Below, piece after piece: positions 11,094 to 23,900 of a stretch of DNA of 64,000 nucleotides. The notes under the pieces were generated by a model that ran no database searches, was not told the origin of the DNA, and worked only from the letters and a program-made list of their open reading frames with translations. The position numbers and the translations under genes are program-made. Each line of letters opens with the position of its first letter. The first letter of the stretch is position 1. Source of the stretch: Schistosoma haematobium (lineage: Eukaryota; Platyhelminthes; Trematoda; Strigeidida; Schistosomatidae); contig NC_067195.1 of the NCBI RefSeq assembly GCF_000699445.3, forward strand, positions 65,964,591 through 66,028,590, read 5' to 3'.

Positions 11094-11973
11094 TGTTATA
11101 TCCTAGTGAAGATTAAATTATAGCAAGTAGACTAAAACCAACTTCGATTATGGCTAATTTTGGTTAAGTCCTTTTATTAACTTAATAGACAGTGTTATTA
11201 GAACAGTAACGGTTCGCATAATTCTTTGTACCGTTATGATCACTAGATTACATGACAGACTTTAGCTAAAATGTTGGTCGTTTAAATATCACTCGATGAT
11301 TCATCCTCCTCCTCATGTATATATGCACTCAAATCTTATTATCAGCTTTTACTTTGCCTTGCTGTGCCCTTATGCGATTTGACCACAAATTTGTCTATGT
11401 GATTGCTCGCATATACATGTTCTCTTCTCTGCTTCAAACTTGCTTGAAATGCTTATAGCTTTGTGATTTGCGTTATCACCAAATAAACTGCAGTCGCTGC
11501 TTCTCATTACCTTTTGACTTCAAACACCGTTGAAATTGATATAATAACGGTTACAGGGGTAATAGATTAACGAAGAAAAGCCTCTTAATATAAGCTTTAT
11601 TTTGACTTATCGACTATTATGATACGATTTACTGTTCTTAAATTATACTCAGTTTATTACTTACCGTCACCCACAATCACAGCCACTTTTTGGTTTGGTC
11701 TTGTCCAAATGTTATTTCCTATTTTATTGTGTGATGTGGTCCTTGGGCTTGTATATAAACCAGATATGTCTGAAATAAATTATTCGTATGGTGTGAGCTA
11801 GTATTGGTGTTCTGTTCCCAACTGGCAGGGGTAGGAGGGAAAAGGAGCAATAAGGACGTTAGGCTGCTCATACCGGCTGTACGTCATTGATTTGGCACAG
11901 TACTAAGATTGTATCAGTCGTATTCCAATTGGCTAATAAGTCACGTGATATTGGACTGGCCTAAAAGACAACA
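11094..11973 (+). repeat. Solo LTR, longer copy, 5-bp target duplication (ATGAT)
   Basis: Starts TGTTATATCCTAG and ends AGACAACA, flanked by ATGAT at 11089-11093 and 11974-11978. The second half is clearly homologous to 9411-9810: ATTTCCTATTTTA, then TGTTTGAAATAAAT/TGTCTGAAATAAAT, and GGTATTGGTGTTCT-type stretches. TATATAAACC at about 11752 and AATAAA near 11776 are the likely LTR promoter and polyadenylation signal. Confidence 0.75.
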
Positions 11974-11978
11974 ATGAT

Positions 11979-14900
11979 AGTATTCAGAACAGTTTCAGAT
12001 GTAAATTTTAAGAACAGTTCTCTATAATTTTTCGATGTATCAATTTTACTTGAGTTGGTTGTGAACCAAAAACTGGAATTCCGGTCACTTATATTGGAAT
12101 AAATTATATGCGCATAAGACAGGCATATCATAGCATCTTATACCAAAAATAGTTCAACTGATAGGCTGACTCTGTCAGAGTGGAGTGAGAATTTGATTTT
12201 CCATCAATCAATATAATTCTTGTACATGATCAACTGTGGTTTTAAATCTACAGGCTGACTAATTTCTTATTTCTGCACACTGGAAACAATCCCTTGATTT
12301 TCTAAAAACGTCGTGCAGATGAATCCCAAAAAACACAAAATATGTGTAAGTCCTTCTGGTGACTGCTTTGAACCTCTAAATATCAGGAGTATACATCACT
12401 GTGTTCAGTACTTTAATTTAGTGTTCATAACTATAGACTAGATAGCAATATATCGGCTATTACTCAAAAGATGAATATTTCTGACTCCATCTCACTTTAC
12501 AAGCTATTATATTTTCTTGTCGAACCCAGTATTTCTACCATAACACGACTTATTTGATCAATGAAAATGATAGTTAAAAAATACATCAGACGAAATTAAT
12601 GATTTCTGTTCCAAATACTTGTTGATTTTGAAGTTACTGAAAGATCACTTTCAGTGAGCTAAATTAATGCAAACAAGCTGACGATAAAAATGAGATTGAA
12701 TATAACCGGCATAGAAAAGATAGTGAAACGTAACTTATTGACCGTGATATTAGTGTGAAAGCTAAAGGTTGCTTGAGAACTATCTAGTGGATACTAAAGA
12801 TTGACAGATGCAAGTGATTTAACCTAAATTGTTCACAGTAACCGTTTCACACTTTTGTCTTGTCTGTCTTTTCAATGTTCAACGTATTTTCGGTCCATTA
12901 CCTAAATGGTTGTTCTCAGTGTTATATTATTCTCCTCCTCATAATCACGTATATTTTGCAATGTTATAAATCGGATTCAGTCTGAAAATAGGAAAACTAG
13001 TCAAGTGCCATACCAATCGATTTCACAGTTTGAAATTTACATGAAATTTGTCATAATCGTTTTCATCACATAGTCATACCTTTACTTCATTTAAAATCAT
13101 GGTCAATTTGTTCATTATACATATCACATTTAAAAGTGTTTGCTTTTTAAGAATTGTCATTTGATAGTTTGTAGTTTAGGGAAAAAGGAACTATATTTTT
13201 CGATCAGCTGCTTAAGATTTCATCTGATAATAAACTTTGTCATTTACAACTAAAGTGGAATTGGCATAGGAACATGATACACAGAACATGATTCAAAATA
13301 AAGTAACATTAACATTATTAAGTCTTAGAATATAGTGGTTGACAAACGAAACGTTCAGTAGCTTGGTAGTTTTTTTGTTTCGTTTAATACAATACTGAAG
13401 TTACTTAGTAAAACATGCTTTTCAAGAAAATTTAAATCTGAAATTAATTTCAGCTCGATATATGTCTGATCATTTATAGAATTCACTGAAGGAATTGCAT
13501 AATTGGTTGCATACAGTTTTTGTTCCTACACCGATGAGAATTGTCTGTGAGAAAAGCAGCTAATTATTATAACAGAAAGCATTATTTGTAAGTATTTCCC
13601 AACACATGATTATTAATCGGCTGGTACTTGTCTTCAGTAGAAGACCATTTTTAAATATAGCTAGTTTTGTAATTAATACAAAAAAGCCTCGTCATTTCAA
13701 ATGGTATAGGTATTAGATAAATTACGAGTAATTTAACGAAGTCAGAGTTATGAGTTTGAAATTAGATAGTCTGACGAGTCAGTTGATCCTCTACATGTTA
13801 GATAACCTTGGACTTCAAAAAGATAATTATTTTTACTAATTTGTATATTTTTGAACATGATTTGTATATTTACTTTTCTAAAGACTATGAACAGTGGAAA
13901 TGGTTGAAATAATATTATAAAGCGATATTAGTGTTAGTTTTAGGTTAGTTTGTTTGAAATATCAGCTTTAAGGAATTTTCATTGGCGAAGTAAGTAGCTT
14001 TGAAAAATTTACTAATATTCTGAATAATAATAAACTTGAGCTTTTTGCTAACATGGATGAATACCTTGTTGATTACTTTTGATTTTTTTCACAACCGTGA
14101 GTGTAGTTTCTTTCAATAGTTAATGTATTTTTATAAATCATGAGTGTAATGATAAAACTATCATGTTTATGACTTCTTACCAACTATGATGTTTCAAATA
14201 AACAGTAAGTTCGCGATTTATTTTGTTTCATACGTAACAAACGTTTCAAATAACAAATATAAATTGTCAAAACTCGGTAGTAAATGTCTCATGTTACTTT
14301 CTCCAAGTCTTAATACCATTTGCCTAGCTTCTCAGACCTGCAAACTTAACTAAGTTCATGGGGATAGAGATATAGAAGATACAGGTCTTTTCTTACTTAT
14401 TTGTTAAAGCACACAGCAAATACATTATTTAAAGTCTCCATCTGCCAGGACTAAAATCATTTTTGCCATTTTATTATCAAAATACCATGTATTAACCCTA
14501 ATTGTTTATGCTTCTGCAGCATACTACTAGCAAATTGATAAAAATTGGTGTCATTATTATTTAATATAAAGTGAAAGATGAAAGTAAGTAGTTTCACACG
14601 TTTTCAGTCAAATAAATGTGTGAAATCATTTTCTTTTAAATTATCATGAATAGATATCAGGGCATCTAATTAGTTGATATCACGTTTTGAATGTATTTAT
14701 CAATGTAAAAACTTCTATAATTTTATACAACTAACAGAATGCGGATAAGATCTATTAAAACATTTCATTATTGAAGTTATGCACTTTATATTTTCGAAAA
14801 TAGTGCCTGTTTATGCTTATGATATTGTTCCTACCTAACGGCTAAGATCTACTCCATTTCAAGATGAAATAGATAGAATTTGCGCAGTTAAATGTAAAGG

Positions 14901-16270
14901 TATGCTTAAGGTAATTAATTGTTATAGAAATTCAACTTGTAACGTTTGTTTCTTGTGAACTACAAGACAAGTTTACTGATAAAAATTATCTTAATGGAAT
15001 ATTAGCTATCTGTTTCGGCTACATTCATCGAATAAAATTCCATGGAAATATTTTCACACTGTGCTACAACTTTCAATAACGACTAAATAAATGTGCAACC
15101 ATGAATATTAAAATTCATCTAACAGCTAACAAAAGCTTTACATAAAGGAATGACACAAATGTATTTCGTTTGAATATTCATATTGTTGAAATCTAAACCA
15201 TTATTAATGTCTGAAGGTTTTAATAGGAATGTTTTACGACTTATTAATTCTCTCCAGACATCCAACTAAAGCAATTGTTATTAAAGACTATTGTAGATGG
15301 GAGTATTTTGGAAGAACATGGTTTGACGAAAATTCGGTACTGTGATAAATGTATTCTTAACTAATTAAAGGGGTTTAAGATTTAGAACACTTTAATGTAA
15401 AAGCTGAATATGCTCAAAAACAATACTTACACGGAAGTAAGTTAGCATCGAAACCAGTTAGGATGTATAGAAGCAATTAATTACACGAATTTACGAATGG
15501 TTACTAGGTTTGTTTTTGAAACATAATATACAATATTGGTTCAGTTCAGTATAAAATATAATATATTGTCTGATATTTAATGTTACACAAATTCTATTGT
15601 TCAAGTTGATAGTGTGGTAATTAAATTAAGTTATCCGACCCCACAATTTACTATTTGTAATGTTTGATGAGTAGGTGAAATTATAAGGGAGCTCTTGAAA
15701 TGTGTAATATACTGTCTCCGAGAAAATTAAAGAGCTATCAAAACGACATACCAAAAAGCTTCATACAAATAGTGTCTGACTTTTGTAAGTACTGAAAAAA
15801 TGCTGATACTGGTCAATAAAGAACGACTAATATTAATACTGCGTTACAAAACGGGTGTAGTCGATTATGTACTTACGACAGTAAAATCAGTCAACATTGA
15901 GTGTCACATTTCTGTAAAGACAAGGTTTGGGGCAAATAATCCCAAGTTTTGTGCATCATCTTGTGATTGGTAATTTGGTACGAAATGAACAAAAACAGAG
16001 GACATCGTTGAATGAACATTAATACTTAAATGGGGACCATTAGATAAAATATCGTAAAGGAATCCCAATAATTTTAATGATCATTATGTGAATAAATTCA
16101 GTTAGTTTTGTCAATAATTTTCAGACTTTCTATTTTTCTCTGGAAATAACGCATTTGACTCATCGTATGTTTATAAACCATGTGCTGTGTCACATCAGTG
16201 TTCCATGATTTACTTAACGTGTAAAAGTTTATTGATGAGAATACGCTGATATGCAACGTAAAAACTGTTA
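11979..16270. other. 4.3-kb intergenic stretch, no gene seen
   Basis: Read on both strands, this shows only short AT-rich ORFs, no convincing exon pair, no retroelement protein and no structured repeat. Confidence 0.4.
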
Positions 16271-16274
16271 CACA

Positions 16275-16632
16275 TGTAGTGACTCACTTTTATCACGAGA
16301 ACACGATTGGTTTTTTGAAAACAATTATTATTATAACCAATTGTACCAGTGACTGTTTAATGTACTCTTTGTTTAACTGTGCTAAAAACATCCATTATTC
16401 TTACACTTTGATTGTGAACTCGCGCGAATTCGGTTACGCTCTAAAACCAAGCTTGTACCCTAGCACGATCTCGGTATTCTTTTGATACCACGAGATCGCC
16501 AGCAAATATATCTCGACTTGGTCCATTAACTGCCTTCTGACATTTGGCTTCCCGGGGATTTTATGGTTTTATTTGGCACGTGTTTCTCTGTAGCGGTGTT
16601 CATAGTCTACCGCGACTCGACCCCTTGCTACA
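16275..16632. repeat. LTR-like element, 4-bp target duplication (CACA)
   Basis: Begins TGTAGTGACTCAC and ends TTGCTACA, flanked by CACA at 16271-16274 and 16633-16636. It has the same orientation as the copies at 1-130 and 40806-41212 but is about 49 bp shorter than 40806-41212. TG...CA ends with a 4-bp duplication suggest a Ty3/gypsy-type solo LTR. Confidence 0.75.
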
Positions 16633-16639
16633 CACATTT

Positions 16640-17650
16640 ACATTTGTTCTGAATTAATAGCAAATTATTTTATTGTAATTAGCTGTTTTCAATTAAATTC
16701 ACAGTTGTAATTTCACTGTTTACTTTGGTTTCATATGGTATAAAACTAATTCAAAAAAATTAGATTTTAAAGTTTGAACACCGTAATAACTGGATAGATT
16801 TTCAGTATGCAATACTAACAGTCGAAAGACTAGTATAGATAGCTGACCAGAGAAATTATGTATCACGTAATCGTTAAAAATGAATTATGATCAGTTCCTT
16901 CACTAATTAGTTTGCTGCTGTAAACAGCCTGCAAATGAACTTCAAAATCAGCAAGTAGGTTGTAGATGCCTACAGCAAGAAGCTTTCAAGAATAGCTTAC
17001 GATTACTTTGGGAATTTCGCGTCTCATCGGAGTACTTTAAGTCAATCGTAAGACTGATTATAAAAACCGATATGATTTAGATTTGACTGCCCTAGATTTC
17101 TTGACGTACATTTTATTTGTGAGAGGGGAAAAGAGAATAATGAACATTTTACGTCTAGTATTCTACCAGGTTACTTCACATTTCATCTGTTGCAACAGTC
17201 TAGAAAAGTATCTTTCAATTCACTGTTGTTGTATCAAAGTTTGAAGAAGGAAAGTTTCGGTTGATATCATTTATAGAACTTTATTTTATGGTTATTGAGT
17301 TTTGATGGAGGATACTTTATTCATTCACTGCTGAGAAATCAAGTCTTAAGAAATATACGTGAAAATATTGTGGGGGTATAATAATTGTAGAAATAGAGGT
17401 TGATAAATTATACGTAGGCCTTAGCTTTCTGATTCCTGTAAAAGATCTAAAATCATCGTGCTACGTTTGCATAAAATGATCATTGGTTTGAACCTTATTC
17501 ATACTCTTAACTTTAATTGAAGCGCAAAACATTCGCATGTGTGCACGTTATTTTTGATATGATCATGCGATGCTTCGTTCTTAACTACTGGAGTAAGTTT
17601 TACGGAAATATGGGAGCTGTTAGTTCGTATATCATGTGGTGATCTGGTGC
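16640..17650. other. Intergenic DNA, no feature seen
   Basis: No ORF of note, no repeat recognised. Confidence 0.4.
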
Positions 17651-17654
17651 GTGC

Positions 17655-17920
17655 TACTGATGTTGATAGATATAAGTAGTATGTAGCATCAAAGTGGAGT
17701 ACCTGGCAAGAGAAGGTTAGGAGGATGGAAGAAAAGAGGACGAGAACAGTGAATGATTGCTGTGGAAATGAAGGAGCAGTGAAGTCTGAGACGATTGTGT
17801 GACATTTTGCAAATTAGGTATTTACTGTATGGATCTCCGATTTTACTGAGATGTTCTGTAATTTTTGTGTTCAAGTACATTCGATTGTTCCCACTTTTGC
17901 TCTTGTTCACTATAGTGGTA
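17655..17920 (+). repeat. Dispersed repeat, inverted partner at 8575-8860
   Basis: See 8575-8860. This copy has a GA-rich 5' part (AAGAAAAGAGGACGAGAAC) and the same CTTGTTCACTATAG-type end. Confidence 0.65.
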
Positions 17921-17924
17921 AATT

Positions 17925-18498
17925 ATCCTTCAAAATAAATAGTTTTGTTACTCCTCTACATTGATTCTGACCTCATTATATTTACTGGATGTACACCAGT
18001 TAGATGAACTTTGACAAGCGTAATCATCAGACCACGTTTGTGTACGCCATGTTACACAACCATTACATCTACTAGTTAGCTTAAACCATATACTTTGGAC
18101 ACATAGACAGTATTCCAGACATATCTTCGAACCAGTTCATTCATGACATCTGGTTTGAATGTCTTTGGAAACCTCGATTATGAAGGTGTTGCGAACAAAA
18201 GCGTTATCAAGCAGTTATTATGCCTGACGTCTTTAATCATATACAATACTGATATTGTTACTTATCATAGGTCGATTCTTCTAAGCTGTATTTCTTAGTT
18301 AAGAAGCTCTGGAACCTACCGTATAGATACATCTTGATTATGAACGTTTGAGAATTGGGGACTGAAGCTGTGGGGGATGAAATGGAAGTAATATTGATGC
18401 ATCTAGAAAGGTTAAATAGGTAATGTGGTTCTTAGCAATCCATCTTGTGAACAACCTTGGAACCATCGACTCTTTATTATGTCAAATATTGTTTTTGT
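17925..18498. other. Intergenic DNA upstream of the RTE LINE fragment
   Basis: No gene seen. The final portion may include decayed LINE sequence that could not be read confidently. Confidence 0.35.
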
Positions 18499-18499
18499 C

Positions 18500-19385
18500 T
18501 CAACCAATATCAAAGTCAGAATCTTTAATACGAATATCAAGACAGTTTTACTGTACAGAGCTGAAACTTCGAGAACTATTACAACTATCATCAAACGTGC
18601 ACAAGTATTTATAAATAGATATTTACGCGAGATACTCAACATCCATTGTCCGAATATTATTAGCAACAGTCATCTGTTGGAGAGGAAAAACCAGCTTCCA
18701 GCTGAGGGGGAAATAAGAAAAGACTGTAGCGTGGCGTCGAGTCGCGGTTGATTATGAACACCGCTACAAAGAAACACGTGCCAAATAAATCAGAAGGCGT
18801 AGGTTGAACGTAACCAAAGAAACCCATAAAATCTCCGAGAAGCCAAATACCAGAAGACAATTAATGGACCAAGTCGAGGTTTATTTGCTGGCGATCTCGT
18901 GGCATCGAAAGGATACCGAGATCGTGCCAGGATACAAGCTTGGTTACAGAACGTAACCGAATTCGCGCGAAGTTACAATCGAAGTGTGGGAATAAGAATG
19001 GAAGCAAAAAATAGCTGTCATTAGCACAGTCAAACAAAAGCACGTTAAAACAAACACTGGTACAGTTGGTTATAATAATAATTGTTTTTATTAAACCAGT
19101 CGTGTTCTCGTGATAAACGTGAGTCACTACAAGACTATGGAAATGGACAGAACATGCATTACGGACATCAGCAAACTGCATCAAGAGTCAAGCGCTAACT
19201 TTGAATTCTGAAGGGAAGCGGAAAAGAAGAAGGCCAAAGAACACATTATACCGGGAAATAGAATAAGATATGAGAAGGATGAATAGGCACTAGAAAGAAC
19301 TGGAAAGGATTGCTTAGGACAGGATTGGATGGTGAGTGCTGGTGGGTGGCTCCTCTACGAAGTGTAACAAGCCTAAGTAAGTAAA
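18500..19385 (+). pseudogene. RTE-like LINE reverse transcriptase 3' fragment, split by an LTR
   Basis: C-terminal part of an RTE/SR2-type non-LTR reverse transcriptase. 18505-18724 encodes [34 protein letters not shown] and NQLPAEGEIRK. The reading resumes at 19136 (LWKWTEHAL, then [17 protein letters not shown], then WKELERIA-like and DRIGW), finishing around 19385. A 407-bp LTR-like element (18725-19131) sits between the halves with a 4-bp AGAC duplication. Stops and frameshifts in the second half show the LINE was already a dead 5'-truncated copy. The flanking region carries no endonuclease domain. Confidence 0.85.
18725..19131. repeat. LTR-like element nested in an RTE LINE, AGAC duplication
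   Basis: Begins TGTAGCGTGGCGTCGAG and ends GAGTCACTACA, flanked by AGAC at 18721-18724 and 19132-19135. It is the reverse orientation of the 407-bp copy at 40806-41212. Both have the same length, so this is probably the full unit. Confidence 0.85.
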
Positions 19386-19772
19386 ATATTTTAGTTACTA
19401 TACATCCCATTTAAATAAACCTATCAGTATATTGGCCTTTCAAACCTTGACAAAACTCTCGTGGCTAGCCAAACATATGTCCCTTTGTGTATACTAACTT
19501 CAGAAATTTAAAGTGTGGAATGTTAAAAACTATTTTCACGGAAGAAGCCTAACAACTAGTTGATTGCAGCATTTTGAAGTACAATCTACTATATGATGAA
19601 CATAGTTTCTACTCCATAAAAGTAACAAACCCTCAAAGTTTTCTGACATTCTTAAAAGTTCAATCAACTTTATAGATTCAATAGAATATACAAATGTTTC
19701 AAATGGTTGTGTATGGAAGAGAAGAAACGTTCGCTTAACGACCTACCGTGTCTAGTAGCATTTTAGCTTACA
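19386..19772. other. Intergenic DNA, no feature seen
   Basis: No coding-like ORF or repeat recognised. Confidence 0.4.
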
Positions 19773-19774
19773 TC

Positions 19775-19965
19775 AATCGGTGATGAAAATCATAGAACTA
19801 ATTCCTAACCCTTAACAATCAACATTCAATCCTAATTCTGTCTTCCCACTATGGTTTATAACCCTCATTTGGTCCTAGTTAGTATGTGGACATTCTCAAG
19901 GTCACGCTAGCGTCGCTGAACGTTCGTTCATAAATTATGGTCTCACTACCGCTTTTCGTCAAGGC
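19775..19965 (-). repeat. Dispersed repeat, inverted partner at 6265-6440
   Basis: The reverse complement matches 6265-6440 over most of its length (see there). Confidence 0.65.
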
Positions 19966-20019
19966 AAAAGACAAACGATGCGTATCAGTTTGTTGCAAGT
20001 TATAGACTGGTCCATATAG

Positions 20020-20110
20020 CAGTTGTTACGCTCTATTTCTTGTAACTACTCTTATTAACATATTTCTCTAATAACGTCGTTTGTATTGTACGGTTCTGTT
20101 GACTAGCCGC
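20020..20110 (+). repeat. Short copy of the 42686/43823 repeat family
   Basis: TTAACATATTTCTCTAATAAC and GTCGTTTGTATTGTACGG match segments at 42865-42915 and 43915-43960. It is a fragment of that dispersed repeat. Confidence 0.5.
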
Positions 20111-20790
20111 GTAAAGATAACGTGAATATTGAAGGTCAAATACAAATTGTAGTTGAGATAAATATTTTCGTCCATGGAAATATTAAGTAACAAAAGCATC
20201 GAGAGATGCATCAAATGTGCAGAGTATTTGTGTTTGGTAATTCACCAACTCAATCAATATCAAAATAACTCTGCTTATACAATCTATATAAAAGAACATG
20301 CTAGTAGATAAATACGTGCGTACTATCATACACAAATGTAAAAATTGATCACGGTTACAAGTAAGTAATAGAAAAGTCAAACATACGGAATAACCATCCC
20401 AATCGAATCAATTCGTCTGCTCAGAAATGAGAATGACATAAAGCGGGCGTTCCAGACACTACACCACCCCTGAATCAAATAATAGCTTTGAAAGATCATA
20501 TTATAACAGTTGCTATTTAGATGTTATACATTCTGCGACTCGCAGATAGTTTGTTTAGTTAGTTTTGCAGTTATCTAAGAACATACTCATTTGATGCTGG
20601 AAGTGAAAGCTGAGCCATGAATAATTGATCTGAAGACGGTTTACGTTGCAATCATCCTGTCGCTTTGTCTATTAGACGATTTCTTTTGTGATGTCGTCTT
20701 CGAAAGTTTTTAAAAAAGTGACGAACCAGAGGATATTGGTGGTCGTTTACATGGAGTGGTTTGTTTTAAACGTTAATAGATGTTTCACCG
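20111..20790. other. 5' flank of the Tyr-rich gene
   Basis: No ORF of note. Likely promoter-proximal region. Nothing specific is recognised except the TATA-like run below. Confidence 0.35.
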
Positions 20791-20793
20791 GGA

Positions 20794-20802
20794 TATATAT
20801 AG
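20794..20802 (+). promoter_or_regulatory. Candidate TATA box of the Tyr-rich gene
   Basis: TATATATAG stands 43 bp upstream of the first ATG. With a start site about 25-30 bp downstream, the 5' UTR would be only about 15-25 nt. Confidence 0.4.
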
Positions 20803-20844
20803 CTCTCATGAGTATTCGCGCAGTCTTAACGTAATTATCTTTCA

Positions 20845-20958
20845 ATGTCATCTTACTACGATAACGACTTGGTTGGCTATTACAACGAAAGTGGTGTTTT
20901 TAAACCATGGATGAATTCAGATTACCGTTATTCGTATAGGGATTCAAGACAAATTGAT
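20845..20958 (+). CDS. Tyr-rich gene, exon 1 (start codon)
   Basis: 114 bp, starting [14 protein letters not shown] and ending DSRQID before GTAAGT. Seven of 38 residues are Tyr. It ends in phase 0, which fits the first exons of both module A (24631) and module B (53329). No upstream in-frame extension is needed, and this is the only ATG exon of this composition found. Confidence 0.75.
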
Positions 20959-23900
20959 GTAAGTTTATAATGTAAATTAGATGCAATTTTTTACAAAAGT
21001 TTTACCTCATGGGACTAATTTTCGTACTTAGCACTTTGAAGTACTTACTATGGTACTGTCAAGTAGAGTTATTCAATTCTTTTACATGATTAAAGGTAAA
21101 AATGTTGATCATCTTAGTAATCATAACTTTTATGATTAGAAATGTTTTCTAAAGAAAAAGTAAGGGCAAAATTTTAGATATATGGGTATAAAATATCTTC
21201 GTCTCAAAGGATTTCAACTTTGAGAATAGGGTTTTCTGACAACCGTTTCTGGTTGAAATTTTGTCTCCAGCTGGAGAAAGCTATTTGGGAAGAACTAAGT
21301 AAGTTAGCCACTAAGCATAACCGAGAAAAAATATACGTTTGTATAAACTTTCACATTTTATTGCCAATATGAGCCAAACGTACTGGAATGAATGGTAGAT
21401 GTAAGGGATAAACGTAGTATCAATGACAGTAGGTAATTCGAAATATTCGAGAATATAATTCGACAAGAAAGGGTAGAAAGGAATGTAACAAAAAATACTT
21501 GAAATGAAGACTGGAGGCCGTGTAAGTATTGAGTCCATCTTTCCCCTATCACCTAACATTTCCAACCAACAAGTTGTCTATATCCATTACTGTCACAGAC
21601 TAACATTCGTTGACTCCATGGGCTGAAACAACTTTTTAGTTTAGCCAGTCTTACCTTATTTTTAACCTACTTTTACACCAAGAGATATTTCCTGTCGATG
21701 TGAAATGTGTTCATATGTACCTAAAACGCATTCTAATTACACAAGTCTATGAAGATTTACTGCATTATTATCTGACTGAACATCTGCCTAGCTCTCTATT
21801 TTTAACGTCAGTTTTGTCCACTTGATCGTTCAACGTTGTACGCTCAATGTTTTGAAGACACCTTTGTCTAAAAGGTCGTGGCTTAAAAATGTCTTCCACT
21901 TTCACAAACCAGATTTCAGAGTTTTAAAATAATAGAGAATTAACTACTGCGCATCATACTCGCTCTTTTTCTGACAGACGATCATCTCGCCTACGCTGCA
22001 AGTGATACAATTCGCCTGGCGTTTGTCACCTGGTGTGCCCCGCATTGAGAACAAAAACACCCTACAGAATGCTGAGTATTGTAACTCATACATATTTTTA
22101 ACATGTTCTAATTTGTCTACTTTTTGTAAAGCCAAAACTGATCGTTCATGACGATACACCATCTAGCAAACTAATTACCAGTCATATATTATTACATCTT
22201 ACGTCTTTGTGAACAGTTATTACATCTCCTTTAGTAGACGTGTGAAAATTATGTTGCTAATTTTGTAGCACGTGCTGAGCTTCTAACGCAGAACCAAAAT
22301 AAGTAAACTGACTGACAATCACCTTGGTATTATCTATGTGGTGCATCATACTTCGAGTGAAATAGGTTGGGTCTTCTTGAAAAAGGCAAATATTCATTTA
22401 TCACTAATACTTTATGGTAAGCATGTTGCCTGCAACTTACTTAGTTCGTGAGCCTTTAAGCATTAGTGAAATTTTGACTTGGTGAAATACAAGTTCTTTT
22501 TTGAACTTACTGAATGGTCCAATCACTATTGTGTGATTAATATTTTTAACAGACCGTTCGTAAGTGAAAATCTTTTGGAGCTTTAGTGTAAATCAAAAGT
22601 ATAGAAGTGTGTGCACAACGAGTTACGTAGCATTTACTCAAAAAATTACTGAAGGGTTTAAATATTATTTAGTTCATAGTCTTTAAAAAAACTGAACTAT
22701 CTAAAAACGTCGTAAATCGCTGTCAAGCTGATGCTCTCATCTCATCATCTGACATGTAATAATCACGCACCAGACAAAGTTTTAAAAACATTGGTATCGC
22801 TAAGAAAATCATGAACATGAGTTTCAGAATTGTTTTTCATTTGTTCCTTTTTTTGGTACTACAGGGATATATCGTGATTATGCATTATAGATTACTTATA
22901 ACGTACCACTTATAACGGAGGTGACTATCAGTCATTAGATGAGGTGATAACGCCAAGTTTAGTAACTTTTTCATGCCTATTTTAACTTATGAATATTAAG
23001 TCCATTGAGCTTTGTAGGCACTAGTGACTAAAGTATTACTAGGCGTTGAGTAAGATTGTATTAGGTGGAATTTAACAACTAGATTGAAGTAAGCAAAGTT
23101 AATGTTAAGTGATGCTATATCCAACTGGAAATCTAAGCACTGTGTCTTTGACTTCATTACTTAAAGTTCTACGGCGCTAAGTACCCAAAAGTCGGATAAA
23201 TAATTTGACTTAATTAAAAACAACGGAATAGCAATGGAATTTCTCCGCAATTAAGTTTTATTTGGATATACTTAAGCAAACCTCACCTGCAATTACCCTT
23301 CTCTATATACAGTAATATTGGACCGTCGATGAACCTTAAGATAGTCATTGAATACAGTATCTGAGCGTTAACAGTAGTTGGTGGTATTGCTCTGACATTC
23401 GGGCCAGAATCTACTTAAAAAGGGGAACTAATATATTTGTCGATAATATACAGTAGACGAGTTTTTTTAATCACGTTTAAAATGAAGCTTATCACTGTTT
23501 CTGTCTTCCTTGGAAAATTTTTTCATTTAAATTTATGTGGTAGCGTTTAGTTTGATCATCAAAAATAAGATGAAACATACATAGTTTTAAAGCTTTTATA
23601 ATAGGAAACCTATAGTGAACAGGTATCTGCAGCTACATTTGTGTGCTACATTCCATAATATGAATACAACATCTGTCCATAATTTATTCTAATTTGTTAA
23701 TTTTTTAATCTGATATAAATATAATTTATATAGCATAGACAGAAGTCTCGTTTGCAATACTACCTAGTTTAATACCTGAAAGCAGTAGTAATAATAATTA
23801 CTAGAAACGTTCACTATCTACCGTACAAAAATCAGATAACATCACATATTCTGGTCAAAATTAGACATAGTTATCATAGGATGCAAAAACCCAGCTCAGA

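Noticed and set aside
18861..19184. A 107-codon minus-strand ORF as a gene
   Set aside because: It lies within the 407-bp LTR-like repeat and recurs at 40810-41076. It is repeat DNA without a recognised domain.
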